Positions 17,622 to 25,931 of a stretch of 64,000 bases of DNA are shown here, piece after piece. The notes beneath the pieces were generated by a model, which had not been told where the DNA came from, searched no databases, and worked only from the letters and a program-made list of their open reading frames with translations. Position numbers and translations under genes: made by a program. How positions within the stretch are numbered: position 1 is the first letter of the stretch; the number at the start of each line of letters is the position of its first letter. This stretch comes from Halalkalicoccus sp. CG83 (GTDB taxonomy: Archaea; Halobacteriota; Halobacteria; Halobacteriales; Halalkalicoccaceae). The stretch lies in NCBI RefSeq assembly GCF_037081715.1, contig NZ_JAZDDH010000001.1:1736001-1800000 (forward strand), read 5' to 3'.

Positions 17622-17824
17622 GGCCTCTCTAGGTCGCTGGCGGGGATAACGTTCTCCGGACCGGCGGGGCGAACCCTGAAAGAGTCGTCCCGCCCGTCGA
17701 GCACGATTTCGCTGCGTCGGAAGGGTTTTGGAGGGATCGTTCCGAACCGCTACGCGACGATGGCTAGACAGACACCCGCCGCCCGAATCGCAGTACCGAG
17801 ACGTTCCGAGCACCCTCCCGTACC

Positions 17825-19045
17825 ATGACCGGCGAGGCGCGCGACGCCGAGGGCGAGGGGCCGCTCACGGGACTCACGGTGCTCGACTGCTCGCAGGTGC
17901 TCGTCGGCCCGTTCTGTACGATGCAGCTCGGCGACCTCGGGGCGGACGTGATCAAGGTCGAACGTCCCGGCGTCGGCGATCAGACCCGCGGCTGGCATCC
18001 CCCGCGCTTCGGCGCGGACGGGCCGAGCGCCTACTACGCGAGCGTCAACCGGAACAAGCGCTCGGTGACGCTGAACCTCGCGAGCGAGGAGGGCCGGCAG
18101 GTCCTCCGGACGCTCGCGGCCGAGGCCGACGTGCTCGTCGAGAACTTCCGGACGGGGACGATGGAGGAGTGGGGAATCGGATACGCGGACCTGAAGGAGA
18201 TCAACCCCGAGCTGATCTACTGCTCGCTGTCGGGCTACGGCGAGTGGGGGCCATATAGCGAGAAGCCGGCCTACGACCTGATGATCCAGGCCGAGGGCGG
18301 GATGATGAGCATCACCGGCGAGCGGGACGGCGATCCGGTCCGCGTGGGGGTCGCGATCGCCGACATCGGCGCCGGGATGTACGCGACCCAGTCGATCCTC
18401 GCAGCGCTCCTGGCTCGCGAGCTACGCGACGCCGGCGGCCAGAAGGTCGACGTGAGCCTGCTCGACGCGCAGGCCGCCTGGATGTCGTACATGGCGACGA
18501 ACTACTTCGCGAGCGGCGAGGTCCCGGGGAAGATGGGAAGCGCCCATCCGACGATCGTCCCCTACCAGGCGTTCGCGACCCGCGATGGCCACGTCGTGGT
18601 CGCCGCCGCCTCCGAGAAGATCTGGCGGGCGTTCTGTACCGCCGTCGGCCGCGAAGAGCTCCTCGAGGACGACCGATTCGAGACGAACGCCGACCGGGTC
18701 GAGAACCGCGAGGCGCTGGTGTCGATCCTCGAGGCCGACCTCGGGGAGTACACCACCGAGGAGGCCGTTGCCCTGCTGGGCGAGCACGACGTGCCCGCAC
18801 GGGCGGTCCACGACATGGCCGAGGTCTTCGGCCACCCCCAGATCGCCGCCCGTGGGATGGTCCGCGAGGTCGACCATCCCCGAGGGAGCCTCGAGATGCC
18901 CGGAAGTCCCATGTTCCTCTCGGAGACGCCGACGGCGATCCGTCGTCACCCGCCCGAACTGGGCGAGCACACCGAGGAGGTGCTCGCGGAGGCGGGCTAC
19001 ACCGAGCACGAAATCGCGGGGTACCGCGACGCCGACGCGATCTGA
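17825..19045 (+). CDS. Class III CoA transferase (CaiB/BaiF family)
   Basis: A 406-residue family III CoA transferase, which moves CoA between carboxylic acids through an aspartyl-CoA thioester. The catalytic Asp is D151 in KPAYDLMIQAEGG; VENFRTGTMEEWGIG and the N-terminal VLDCSQVLVGPFCTMQLGDLGADVIKVE are typical. Substrate pair not predictable (formyl-CoA, carnitine, 2-methylfumaryl and other types exist). Downstream and convergent is a short-chain dehydrogenase. Cytosolic. Confidence 0.9.
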   Translation: MTGEARDAEGEGPLTGLTVLDCSQVLVGPFCTMQLGDLGADVIKVERPGVGDQTRGWHPPRFGADGPSAYYASVNRNKRSVTLNLASEEGRQVLRTLAAEADVLVENFRTGTMEEWGIGYADLKEINPELIYCSLSGYGEWGPYSEKPAYDLMIQAEGGMMSITGERDGDPVRVGVAIADIGAGMYATQSILAALLARELRDAGGQKVDVSLLDAQAAWMSYMATNYFASGEVPGKMGSAHPTIVPYQAFATRDGHVVVAAASEKIWRAFCTAVGREELLEDDRFETNADRVENREALVSILEADLGEYTTEEAVALLGEHDVPARAVHDMAEVFGHPQIAARGMVREVDHPRGSLEMPGSPMFLSETPTAIRRHPPELGEHTEEVLAEAGYTEHEIAGYRDADAI

Positions 19046-19064
19046 CCCGTTCGTCGCGGCGAGG

Positions 19065-19805
19065 TCAGAAACCGCTGAACTTGTCGCGCCGGTAGAGGTC
19101 GAGTTCGCTCACCGTCGAGTTCCGCTGGCCGGCAGCGAAGACGACCGCCTCGGCGATCTCCTCGGGTTCGGTGACCTCACCCTCCTCGAACCGTTCCTCG
19201 AACGACTCGCCCATGTCGGCGCCGAACTCCGTGCGGACCTCGGAGGGATTGATGACGCTGACGCCGACGCCCTCGTCGCCGACGCTGGCCTGGACGCTGT
19301 GGGCGAACCCGCGGGTCCACCACTTGGTCGCGGCGTAAACGGGGTTCGACGGGCGAGGGAACCGGCCCGCGAAGCTCCCGACGAAGATCAGGTTGCCCCG
19401 CGACTCCTTGAGGTGGGGCAGCGCGGCCCGCGTGGCGAAGAACATGCCGTCGACGTTGGTCTCCTGCATCAGCCGGTAGTCCTCGGTCGAGAGCGACTCG
19501 ACGTCTCCGCCCCGCCCGAGGCCCGCGTTGTTGAGCAGGACGTCGAGCCCGTCGAAGCGCTCGACGCAGGCCTCGACCATCGCGTCGACGGCCTCCTCCT
19601 CGCGGACGTCTGCCGGCACCGTGAGCGTCTCGGTACCGTACTCCGTTTCGAGTTCGTCCGCGATCTCCTCGAGTCGGTCCTCGCGCCGCGCCGAGAGCGC
19701 GACGTTCACCCCTTCGCGGGCGAGTGCGCGCGCCGAGGCGGTCCCGATCCCGGAACTCGCGCCGGTGACCAGAGCGGTCCGTCCGTCCAGCGATAGCGTC
19801 TCCAT
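19065..19805 (-). CDS. Short-chain dehydrogenase/reductase
   Basis: A 246-residue classical SDR with the nucleotide motif TGASSGIG (14-21), NNAG (92-95), catalytic S144 and the Y157-x3-K161 pair (YAATK). It is close to the YdfG/serine-dehydrogenase-like cytosolic SDRs, probably NADP-dependent since an Arg pair (SARRED) follows beta-strand 2. Start at 19805 (METLSLDGRT) because longer in-frame sequence is arginine/serine-rich antisense. Substrate unknown. Confidence 0.88.
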   Translation of the reverse strand: METLSLDGRTALVTGASSGIGTASARALAREGVNVALSARREDRLEEIADELETEYGTETLTVPADVREEEAVDAMVEACVERFDGLDVLLNNAGLGRGGDVESLSTEDYRLMQETNVDGMFFATRAALPHLKESRGNLIFVGSFAGRFPRPSNPVYAATKWWTRGFAHSVQASVGDEGVGVSVINPSEVRTEFGADMGESFEERFEEGEVTEPEEIAEAVVFAAGQRNSTVSELDLYRRDKFSGF

Positions 19806-19897
19806 GTTCGCCGATCGTCCTCGGGGTTGTTGACTGTTCGCTTCTGACGCACGTCGGTCATAAGATCTTTTATAATTGAGGTGATATATTCGGATGG

Positions 19898-20338
19898 ATG
19901 TACCAATCGCCGACGTCCGTGAGGGGGGTGATCGCCGAGGCAACAATCGTCCTCCAGACGGCCGAGAGCGGCGTTCCGCTCTGGTTCGTCGTTCTCGGGA
20001 CGTGCTCCGTGCTGCTGGGAGTGAGCATCGTCGTTCGGCGGCGAACGCGCTCGCCGTCCGAACCGCCCACGCCACCCTCCCAACCGTCAGCCCCGACGTC
20101 GTCGGTCTTGACCGACGAGGAGCGGGTCGTCGGCCTCCTCGAGTCCAACGGGGGGCGGATGCGCCAGCGGCGGATCGTCGAGCGAACCGACTGGTCGAAG
20201 TCGAAGGTGAGCATGCTGCTCTCGGAGATGGAGGACGACGGGACGATACACAAGCTCCGAGTCGGCCGCGAGAACGTCATCAGTCTCCCCGGCTCAGAAC
20301 CGGTCGCTACCCGGCCCGCGGACGAGCACGAACGGTAG
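19898..20338 (+). CDS. Membrane-anchored winged-helix regulator
   Basis: A 146-residue protein with one N-terminal membrane helix (VPLWFVVLGTCSVLLGVSIV, about 26-45), a Pro/Ser-rich linker and a C-terminal winged helix (LTDEERVVGLLESNGGRMRQ ... SKSKVSMLLSEMEDDGTIHK). This architecture is common in haloarchaea, and the wHTH resembles DUF7343. It should tether a DNA-binding domain at the inner face of the membrane. AT-rich TTTTATAATTG and GATATATTCGG elements lie just upstream. Confidence 0.8.
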   Translation: MYQSPTSVRGVIAEATIVLQTAESGVPLWFVVLGTCSVLLGVSIVVRRRTRSPSEPPTPPSQPSAPTSSVLTDEERVVGLLESNGGRMRQRRIVERTDWSKSKVSMLLSEMEDDGTIHKLRVGRENVISLPGSEPVATRPADEHER

Positions 20339-20370
20339 CGCGAACCCGCTCGCCCTCGGCGTGAAACGTA

Positions 20371-20383
20371 ACCGTTAAACGGT
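20371..20383 (+). promoter_or_regulatory. Promoter element of tRNA-Glu
   Basis: The palindromic ACCGTTAAACGGT is centred about 31 bases upstream of the tRNA 5' end, the position of an archaeal TATA element. Confidence 0.4.
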
Positions 20384-20407
20384 CCTCCCGACTACTCGAA
20401 ACTGCGC

Positions 20408-20482
20408 GCTCTGGTGGTGTAGTCCGGCCAATCATATTGCCCTCTCACGGCAATGACCTGGGTTCGAATCCCAGCCGGAGCA
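20408..20482 (+). tRNA. tRNA-Glu (anticodon CTC)
   Basis: A 75-base cloverleaf without intron. Acceptor GCTCTGG pairs with CCGGAGC (one G-T), discriminator A at 20482. The anticodon stem TTGCC/GGCAA encloses the loop CTCTCAC, giving anticodon CTC, which reads GAG. The T arm CTGGG/CCCAG has a TTCGAAT loop. No duplicate of its 3' end was seen downstream, so no attachment site is apparent. Confidence 0.95.
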
Positions 20483-21163
20483 TACCCTTCCTACGGTTTT
20501 CTGCCATAGCTAACCAGACGTGAACCCACCCTGACGCCTCGTCACGGGTCCTTAGCGTGTTGGAGACGGTCATCGGCCCGGGCGGCCGTCCGGACCGGCG
20601 AGTGATACATCGGGGCGCGACGTTCTCCAGGCGCTCGTCTCCACGGCGGATCATCCGAAGCGCGACGGAGCGGACACGGCTTCAACGCCTCGGTAGGGGC
20701 GTCTACTGGTCGGGCGCGCTACGAGATACGAACGAAGCGCCCGCTAGCGCTTCAGAAGAAGCGGGTCGGCTCGTCGTCGTCGGTGGTGTTGATTCGCTGG
20801 CGGTGCTCTAGATCGTTGAGGCCGAGGAACGTCGGTGTCATCACTGATTACTAACTCGGGAACGAATAAATACATTGCGTGATACATTGGGGCCTACTCT
20901 CACGATCGGAGCGATCTCATGGCTACACAGAGCGCAGGGCTCGCGGAGCATGGGGGTTGAACACGTCGCTCACGTCGAGGGGCCTCCCTGCCCAGAAGGA
21001 GGCCGGTGGCCCGGTTCACGCGATCGATGGTGCTGTTCGACAGTGAAATCGCAAAACCGCTCCGACCCTCCTACCGTTTTCGGACTATTCGAAGGAGGTG
21101 ATTACTCGTTTCACTATCGCACTCGTCGAGTCGATGCATGTAGCGGCCACAACGCGGTGGTCG
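20483..21163. other. About 680 bp nearly without genes after tRNA-Glu
   Basis: No convincing long gene in either strand. Open frames here are arginine/proline-rich and lack the acidic bias of haloarchaeal proteins. The one plausible unit is a 29-codon minus-strand ORF with its own TATA box (separate entry). AT-rich spots near 20860-20885 and a GGAGGTGAT string at about 21092-21100 are present. The stretch may be a decayed insertion next to the tRNA, but no integrase or transposase similarity is recognisable. Confidence 0.5.
20752..20841 (-). CDS. Candidate leaderless small protein, 29 residues
   Basis: ATG at 20841 opens MTPTFLGLNDLEHRQRIN and closes at a TGA at 20752-20754, an acidic peptide ending DEPTRFF. 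A TATA-like TATTTATT (plus-strand 20865-20872) sits 24-31 bases upstream of the ATG, as in leaderless haloarchaeal genes. Immediately after the stop there is a perfect hairpin: GAAGCGC (20734-20740) against GCGCTTC (20747-20753). Promoter, frame and hairpin together suggest a real unit, but coding evidence from 29 codons is weak. Confidence 0.35.
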   Translation of the reverse strand: MTPTFLGLNDLEHRQRINTTDDDEPTRFF

Positions 21164-21394
21164 TTACGAATCGATCAGCCTGACCCGACCGTTCGCCACG
21201 AGTCGCTCCATCTCGGGATAGTCGAACCGGTAGGTCGGAACCGCACCCGATCGGTCGGGGGCGTCGTGCCGTTCGAACGAGACCGACGTGTCGTCGATCG
21301 AGACGACCTTGTATCGGCCGAGCCACGCGTCCTCCCACTCGAACACGCTCCGCTCTCCCAACCCCGGCCGTCGTCGGATTCCCGCCGCCTCCAT
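21164..21394 (-). CDS. Conserved-looking small acidic protein, unknown
   Basis: A 76-residue soluble protein (MEAAGIRRRPGLGERSVFEW, later DAWLGRYKVVSIDDTSVSFE and DYPEMERLVANGRVRLIDS). The alternating pattern suggests a small beta-rich fold. A CATATATG element lies only about 10 bases upstream of the ATG, so the real start or promoter may differ slightly. I do not recognise the family. No cysteines or membrane segments. Confidence 0.55.
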   Translation of the reverse strand: MEAAGIRRRPGLGERSVFEWEDAWLGRYKVVSIDDTSVSFERHDAPDRSGAVPTYRFDYPEMERLVANGRVRLIDS

Positions 21395-21590
21395 GGAGCA
21401 TATATGGGGCGAGAGAGGGATCTAGGTTCGCCTTTGGTACGCCAGGTCGATATGCTCCGTCGATCCCGTCGGCTTCCTTGGCCACGGAACGTCAGCCCCG
21501 AAGCCGACGAGCATGCTCGCCGCTCCACGACGGTGATCGCCGTGTCCAACCGCCGTCGGGTATCGGTCTCGACCGGTCGTCGTCGACCGG

Positions 21591-21956
21591 CTACTCGATG
21601 CCGAGTTCGTCGTCCGTCTCGACGTCCTCCGACGACCAGTTCAGCGAGAACACGACGCCGCGTTCGCCTGTCGGTCCGCCGAGCAACGAGTCGTCCGCGT
21701 CGACCTCCACTCCGAACGACAGCGTCTTCGGAGGGTTGATCGTCGCGCTCTCGTTGCCGACGATGACCGTTACCTTCCCGTCGTTGCCCGTTCGTGACTC
21801 CTCGGTGGTCGATCGGTCGTCGCCCATGAGCGACCCCTCCCCTCGATCCGTGTCCGTCGATCGTTCCTGCTGGGGACTGAGTTCGTCGGCGAACTCGTGG
21901 AGGTACTCGGCGACTTCAGCGCGGGTCTTCTCGGTCTCTGCGGAGACGTCGGCCAT
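21591..21956 (-). CDS. Amphi-Trp domain protein
   Basis: A 121-residue acidic protein. Residues about 1-30 (AETEKTRAEVAEYLHEFADEL) form an amphipathic helix, and the C-terminal part (GKVTVIVGNESATINPPKTL, VFSLNWSSED) matches the amphi-Trp domain of haloarchaea and some bacteria, whose function is unknown. A Ser/Thr/Asp-rich linker separates the two. It is divergent from the hydroxyacid dehydrogenase gene. Confidence 0.8.
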   Translation of the reverse strand: MADVSAETEKTRAEVAEYLHEFADELSPQQERSTDTDRGEGSLMGDDRSTTEESRTGNDGKVTVIVGNESATINPPKTLSFGVEVDADDSLLGGPTGERGVVFSLNWSSEDVETDDELGIE

Positions 21957-22123
21957 GGGAGGAAATCGGGTCGCATCCCCTTATGAATACGGGGTGGCGG
22001 GCCGGTGTCCGCTCCGGGCCTGCGACGAGCGATCGCGCTACGGGCTCCATGGCGCTCGTCGTGCGATCTCCGGCGACCCCCTACCGAGGTTATTTACGAG
22101 CGTTGATCGCAGTAGGGGACGTC

Positions 22124-23035
22124 ATGTCATCGAAGACGATCGGATTCATCGGACTCGGAATCATGGGCCTCCCGATGGCGAAGAACCTCGTCGACGCCGG
22201 GTACTCCGTCGTCGGCTACAACCGCTCGGACGAGCCGGCAGAGGAGCTCGCCGAGCACGGCGGCGACCGCGGTGAGTCACCGGCGGACGTCGCGGAACGA
22301 ACCGACGTCGTCCTGCTGTGTCTCCCCGATTCGCCTGACGTCGAGAACGTGGTCCTCGGCGAGGGCGAGGAATCGGATCCCGTCATCGACGGCGTGAGCG
22401 AGGGGATGACCGTCGTCGACCACTCGACCATCTCGCCGACGGTCGCCGAGACGGTCGCCGAGCGACTCGCGGACGCCGGCGCGAGCCTGCTCGACGCACC
22501 GATCTCGGGCGGCGAGGAGGGCGCCATCGAAGGGACGCTCTCGATCATGGTCGGCGGGGACGAGGACACGTTGGACGAACAGATGGACGTCCTCGAGGTG
22601 CTCGGCGAAACGATCACGCACTGCGGGCCGAGCGGCGCCGGCCAGACGACGAAGGCGTGCAACCAGATCGTCGTCGCCGCCCAGATGGTCGGCGTGAGCG
22701 AGGCGCTGGTGTTCGCGCACAACGCGGACGCCGACCTCGAGGCCGTAGTGGAGGCGATCAGCGGCGGTGCGGCGGGCTGCTGGACGCTCGACAACCGCGC
22801 CCCGGACATGATCCAGGGCGAGTTCGACCCGGGCTTCTTCGCGGAGTACCAGTACAAGGACCTCCGGATCGCCACCGACGCCGGCGAGGCCTTCGGTTCG
22901 CCCATGCCCCAGACCGCGCTCGCCAACGAGCTTTACAAGACGATGGTCCAGAACGGGATGGAACGGGACGACAACTCCGGCGTGATGCAGGTCCTCGAGA
23001 TGATGGCCGGCGAGGAGGCGCGCGTCGACGAGTAG
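22124..23035 (+). CDS. 3-hydroxyisobutyrate / beta-hydroxyacid dehydrogenase
   Basis: A 303-residue beta-hydroxyacid dehydrogenase (3-hydroxyisobutyrate or tartronate semialdehyde reductase type). N-terminal Rossmann motif GFIGLGIMGLPMAKNL, the substrate motif DAPISGG, and the catalytic lysine region GAGQTTKACNQ are intact. Start at 22124 is supported by a GTTATTTACG TATA-like box at about 22089-22098; upstream in-frame codons precede that promoter. Substrate cannot be fixed. The PadR gene that follows is convergent. Confidence 0.9.
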   Translation: MSSKTIGFIGLGIMGLPMAKNLVDAGYSVVGYNRSDEPAEELAEHGGDRGESPADVAERTDVVLLCLPDSPDVENVVLGEGEESDPVIDGVSEGMTVVDHSTISPTVAETVAERLADAGASLLDAPISGGEEGAIEGTLSIMVGGDEDTLDEQMDVLEVLGETITHCGPSGAGQTTKACNQIVVAAQMVGVSEALVFAHNADADLEAVVEAISGGAAGCWTLDNRAPDMIQGEFDPGFFAEYQYKDLRIATDAGEAFGSPMPQTALANELYKTMVQNGMERDDNSGVMQVLEMMAGEEARVDE

Positions 23036-23085
23036 CGTCCGACGCGCTCCGGACCCGATGGCGAGGATCCCGCCGGACGTCGCTC

Positions 23086-23376
23086 CTACTGCGTCTTCAG
23101 CTCGTCCCCGACGAGCTGGTCCTCCCACTCGCGTCGGGCCTTGATCTCCCGGCGACCGCGGGACGTCAGCTTGTAGACGTTCGTCCGCCGATCGCGCTGA
23201 CCCTTCTCGACCAGCCCCTTGTCGACGAGCGTGTCGAGGTTCGGATAGAGCCGTCCGTGGTGGACCTCCTTCTCGTAGTAACTCTCGAGCTCCTCCTTGA
23301 GCGCCAGTCCGTGTGGATCGTTTAGGCCCGCGATCGTATACAGTAAGTCCCGCTGAAACCCAGTTAGATCGTTCAC
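23086..23376 (-). CDS. PadR-family transcriptional regulator
   Basis: A 96-residue PadR winged helix, complete in length for the short archaeal type: TGFQRDLLYTIAGLNDPHG, then the wing region HHGRLYPNLDTLVDKGLVEK and a basic C-terminal helix. I start at the GTG (23376), giving the usual family opening V/M-NDLTGFQRD; a TTG 30 bases upstream is in frame, and an AGGAGGAGG purine run lies between the two. It is divergent from the AI-2E transporter gene and may regulate it. Confidence 0.85.
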   Translation of the reverse strand: MNDLTGFQRDLLYTIAGLNDPHGLALKEELESYYEKEVHHGRLYPNLDTLVDKGLVEKGQRDRRTNVYKLTSRGRREIKARREWEDQLVGDELKTQ

Positions 23377-23618
23377 GCCGGTCGGTTTGGGCCTCCTCCT
23401 TGTCAATCTATTGTACTTTCGTATCGTCTACCCGTTCATGGCTGAAAATTGTCCGTCCTCTCCGCGATAATAACGTCCTCCTCGTCGAGGGACGGAGAAC
23501 GGCGTGTTCTCCCCGCGTGGCCGGCGGAGTCCGCACCGTTCGACGACCGGCCGGGATCGAACGGGTGGGTCGAGACCCACCATCAGGTGATTTATGTGTC
23601 CTCCGCCTATCTCTCCTC

Positions 23619-24611
23619 GTGAACCGATCCCAGGCGTTTCTCCTCCTCTGCATCGGGCTCTCGGCCGCGGTGTCGCTGCTGGTGATCCGACCGTTTCTAC
23701 AGTACGTGCTGGGAGCGATCATCGCAGCGTACGTCCTCCATCCGGTGTATCGACGCGTCATTCCACACCTGGGACGGCTGCTCTCGCCGATCGTCCTCAT
23801 CCTTGGCTCGCTCGTCGTCGTGATCCTTCCGCTGCTCTACATCGTGCGGGCGTTCATCGCCGATCTCCAGCAACTCGCCCGCGGCGAGACCGACCTCCAG
23901 ATCGAGCGGATCGAGGCGACGGTCCTCGAGTACACCGGCGAGGAGGTCGACGTCGCCGAACAGTTCCGGCTGTTCGTCGGAAACCTGTTCGAGGTGCTGT
24001 TCGGGAGCGCAGCAGACATCGCTACTGCGGGGATGAAGCTCTCGCTCGGGCTCGTCCTCGTGCTGTTTCTCGTCTATTACCTCCTGAAGGACGGCACGCG
24101 GTTCGTCGCGTGGTCGCGGACCGTGATCCCGCTCCCGCCCGAGGTCACCGATCGGTTGTTCGAGCGGATCGACCGAACCATCTGGGGCGTCGTCATCGGC
24201 CACATCTCCGTCGCGCTGATCCAGTCGCTGATCGCCGGCGTCGGCCTCTACGTCGCCGGGATCCCGAACGTCGTCTTCTGGACGTTCGTGATGGCGGTGC
24301 TCGCGCTGTTGCCGCTGATCGGCGCCTTCCTCGTCTGGGGCCCGGCGGCGGTGTACCTCGCGCTGATCGGCGACGTCACCACGGGTGTGCTCCTCGCCGT
24401 CTACGGAATCGCAGTGGTGAGCATGGTGGACAACTACGCCCGGCCGATCGTCATCGACCAGCGCGCCCAGCTCAACCCGGGCGTGATCCTGGTCGGCGTC
24501 TTCGGCGGCGTCTACACGATCGGGTTCACCGGCCTCTTCGTCGGTCCGATCGTCCTCGGCGTGTTCGCGGCGACGCTCCAGACGTTCAAACGGGAGTACG
24601 ACCGGCTCTGA
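23619..24611 (+). CDS. AI-2E family transporter
   Basis: A 330-residue polytopic membrane protein of the AI-2E exporter (PerM/YdiK) family with about seven helices: an N-terminal pair, a long periplasmic-type loop rich in acidic residues, and a C-terminal bundle containing WGVVIGHISVALIQSLIAGVG and NPGVILVGVFGGVYTIGFTGLFVGP. Substrate unknown; some members are Na+/Li+-H+ antiporters. The GTG at 23619 is preferred because TTTATGTG lies about 26 bases upstream (leaderless), and the in-frame extension is basic and non-hydrophobic. Confidence 0.88.
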   Translation: MNRSQAFLLLCIGLSAAVSLLVIRPFLQYVLGAIIAAYVLHPVYRRVIPHLGRLLSPIVLILGSLVVVILPLLYIVRAFIADLQQLARGETDLQIERIEATVLEYTGEEVDVAEQFRLFVGNLFEVLFGSAADIATAGMKLSLGLVLVLFLVYYLLKDGTRFVAWSRTVIPLPPEVTDRLFERIDRTIWGVVIGHISVALIQSLIAGVGLYVAGIPNVVFWTFVMAVLALLPLIGAFLVWGPAAVYLALIGDVTTGVLLAVYGIAVVSMVDNYARPIVIDQRAQLNPGVILVGVFGGVYTIGFTGLFVGPIVLGVFAATLQTFKREYDRL

Positions 24612-24614
24612 CGT

Positions 24615-25931
24615 CTACGTCTCCCAGTTGTGGAGCGCGTCCCTGTAGATCGCCGCGACGTCCTCCTGGGTGACCGGTCGTGGGTTGACCCGGAGGAGTC
24701 GATCCTGTGACTCGACGGTTCGTCGCGCGAGATCGTCGACGTCCTCGACGGTGGCCCCGGTGAGCTCCGCGAGTCCGCTGGGAACGACGTTCAGATCGCG
24801 CTGGAGCCGGACGTACTCCTCGCGCGCTCGGTCCGCTGCCTCGCGGGTTCCCAGCCCGTCGGTGTCCGCGCCGAGCATCCCCGCGATGCGGGCGAAGCGC
24901 TCTGGATCGCTCGCGGCGTTGTAGCCGAGCGTGCTCGCCGGCGTGAGCACCGCGATCGTCTCGCCGTGGTACGTGTGGTACTCGTTTCCGACCGGATACG
25001 CCATCGCGTGACAGAGACTGGCACCGGCGGTGAGACCGGCGATCGCGCCGAACAGCGCCCCCTTCAGCATGGCAGAGCGCGCCTCGAGGTCGTCGCCGTT
25101 GTGGACCGCCCGCCGGACGTTCCCCGAGAGCAGCGAGATCGCCTTCTCGCTGAACATCTCGGTGAGCTCGGTCCGCCCGGCGTAGACGGGTCTGGTCTCC
25201 GGATTCGACGGCCGGAGCAGCGAGTCGTGAGGATGGGTCGTATAGCCCTCGATCGCGTGACCGAGCGCGTCCATCGCCGTCTTCGCCGTGGTCTCGGCGG
25301 GGAGCGTCGTCGTCAGCGTCGGATCGAGGACGGCCGCGTCCGCGCGGACGTGGTTGCTCGAGATCCCTTCCTTGATGTCCTTCTCCTCGACCGAGAGGAT
25401 CGCCACCGGCGAGATCTCCGCGCCGGTGCCGGCCGTCGTCGGCAGCAACACGAGCGGTGGGCCCGACTCCGTGAGCGCCTGCCCTTCGCCCGTCGGCTGG
25501 GCGACGTAATCGAGGATCTCGCCGCCGTTCGCGATCACGGATCGCGTCGTCTTCGCGACGTCCATGCAGCTCCCCCCGCCGACGCCGAGATAGAAGTCGA
25601 AGCCGCCATCGCTCGTCTGCTCGCGTACGAACGAGATGCAGCGCTCGACGTTCTCGATCGACGGCTCGCGCTCCGTGCCGTCCCAGATCGTCGTCGTGAA
25701 ACCGGCATCCTCGAGGTGGTCGGTGACCCGATCGACGTGACCGATCTCCGAGAGCACCTCATCGGTGACCACCAGACCGTGGGCGTCCTCCCCGACGCCG
25801 AGGTCGGAGAGCTGGAACCCGAGTTCGCGGATCGAATCGGGTCCGAAGCGGAGCTGTGGCATCTGGAGGTGCCAGACCGTCTCGGGTCGCAGTTCGTGGG
25901 GGTCGGCCGAGACCGAGCGATCGTAGCTCAC
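24615..25931 (-). CDS. Iron-type dehydrogenase, hydroxyacid-oxoacid transhydrogenase-like
   Basis: A 438-residue group III (iron-type) dehydrogenase. GGGSCMDVAKT is the nucleotide loop; metal ligands D and H are in AMDALGHAIEGY and a further H in TYHGETIAVL. Where FucO-type enzymes have AHPLG this protein has AYPVG with His four residues earlier, as in the hydroxyacid-oxoacid transhydrogenase (ADHFE1) subgroup. I start at GTG 25931, which overlaps the upstream TGA (GTGA), so it is translationally coupled to the lactonase-like gene. Product may oxidise a 4-hydroxy acid released by that hydrolase; this link is inference. Confidence 0.8.
   Translation of the reverse strand: MSYDRSVSADPHELRPETVWHLQMPQLRFGPDSIRELGFQLSDLGVGEDAHGLVVTDEVLSEIGHVDRVTDHLEDAGFTTTIWDGTEREPSIENVERCISFVREQTSDGGFDFYLGVGGGSCMDVAKTTRSVIANGGEILDYVAQPTGEGQALTESGPPLVLLPTTAGTGAEISPVAILSVEEKDIKEGISSNHVRADAAVLDPTLTTTLPAETTAKTAMDALGHAIEGYTTHPHDSLLRPSNPETRPVYAGRTELTEMFSEKAISLLSGNVRRAVHNGDDLEARSAMLKGALFGAIAGLTAGASLCHAMAYPVGNEYHTYHGETIAVLTPASTLGYNAASDPERFARIAGMLGADTDGLGTREAADRAREEYVRLQRDLNVVPSGLAELTGATVEDVDDLARRTVESQDRLLRVNPRPVTQEDVAAIYRDALHNWET

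Noticed and set aside
20875-21183. A 102-codon plus-strand ORF after tRNA-Glu
   Set aside because: It starts at TTG, is rich in Arg, Ser, Trp and Cys and has no acidic bias or motif; it overlaps the start of the minus-strand gene at 21164.
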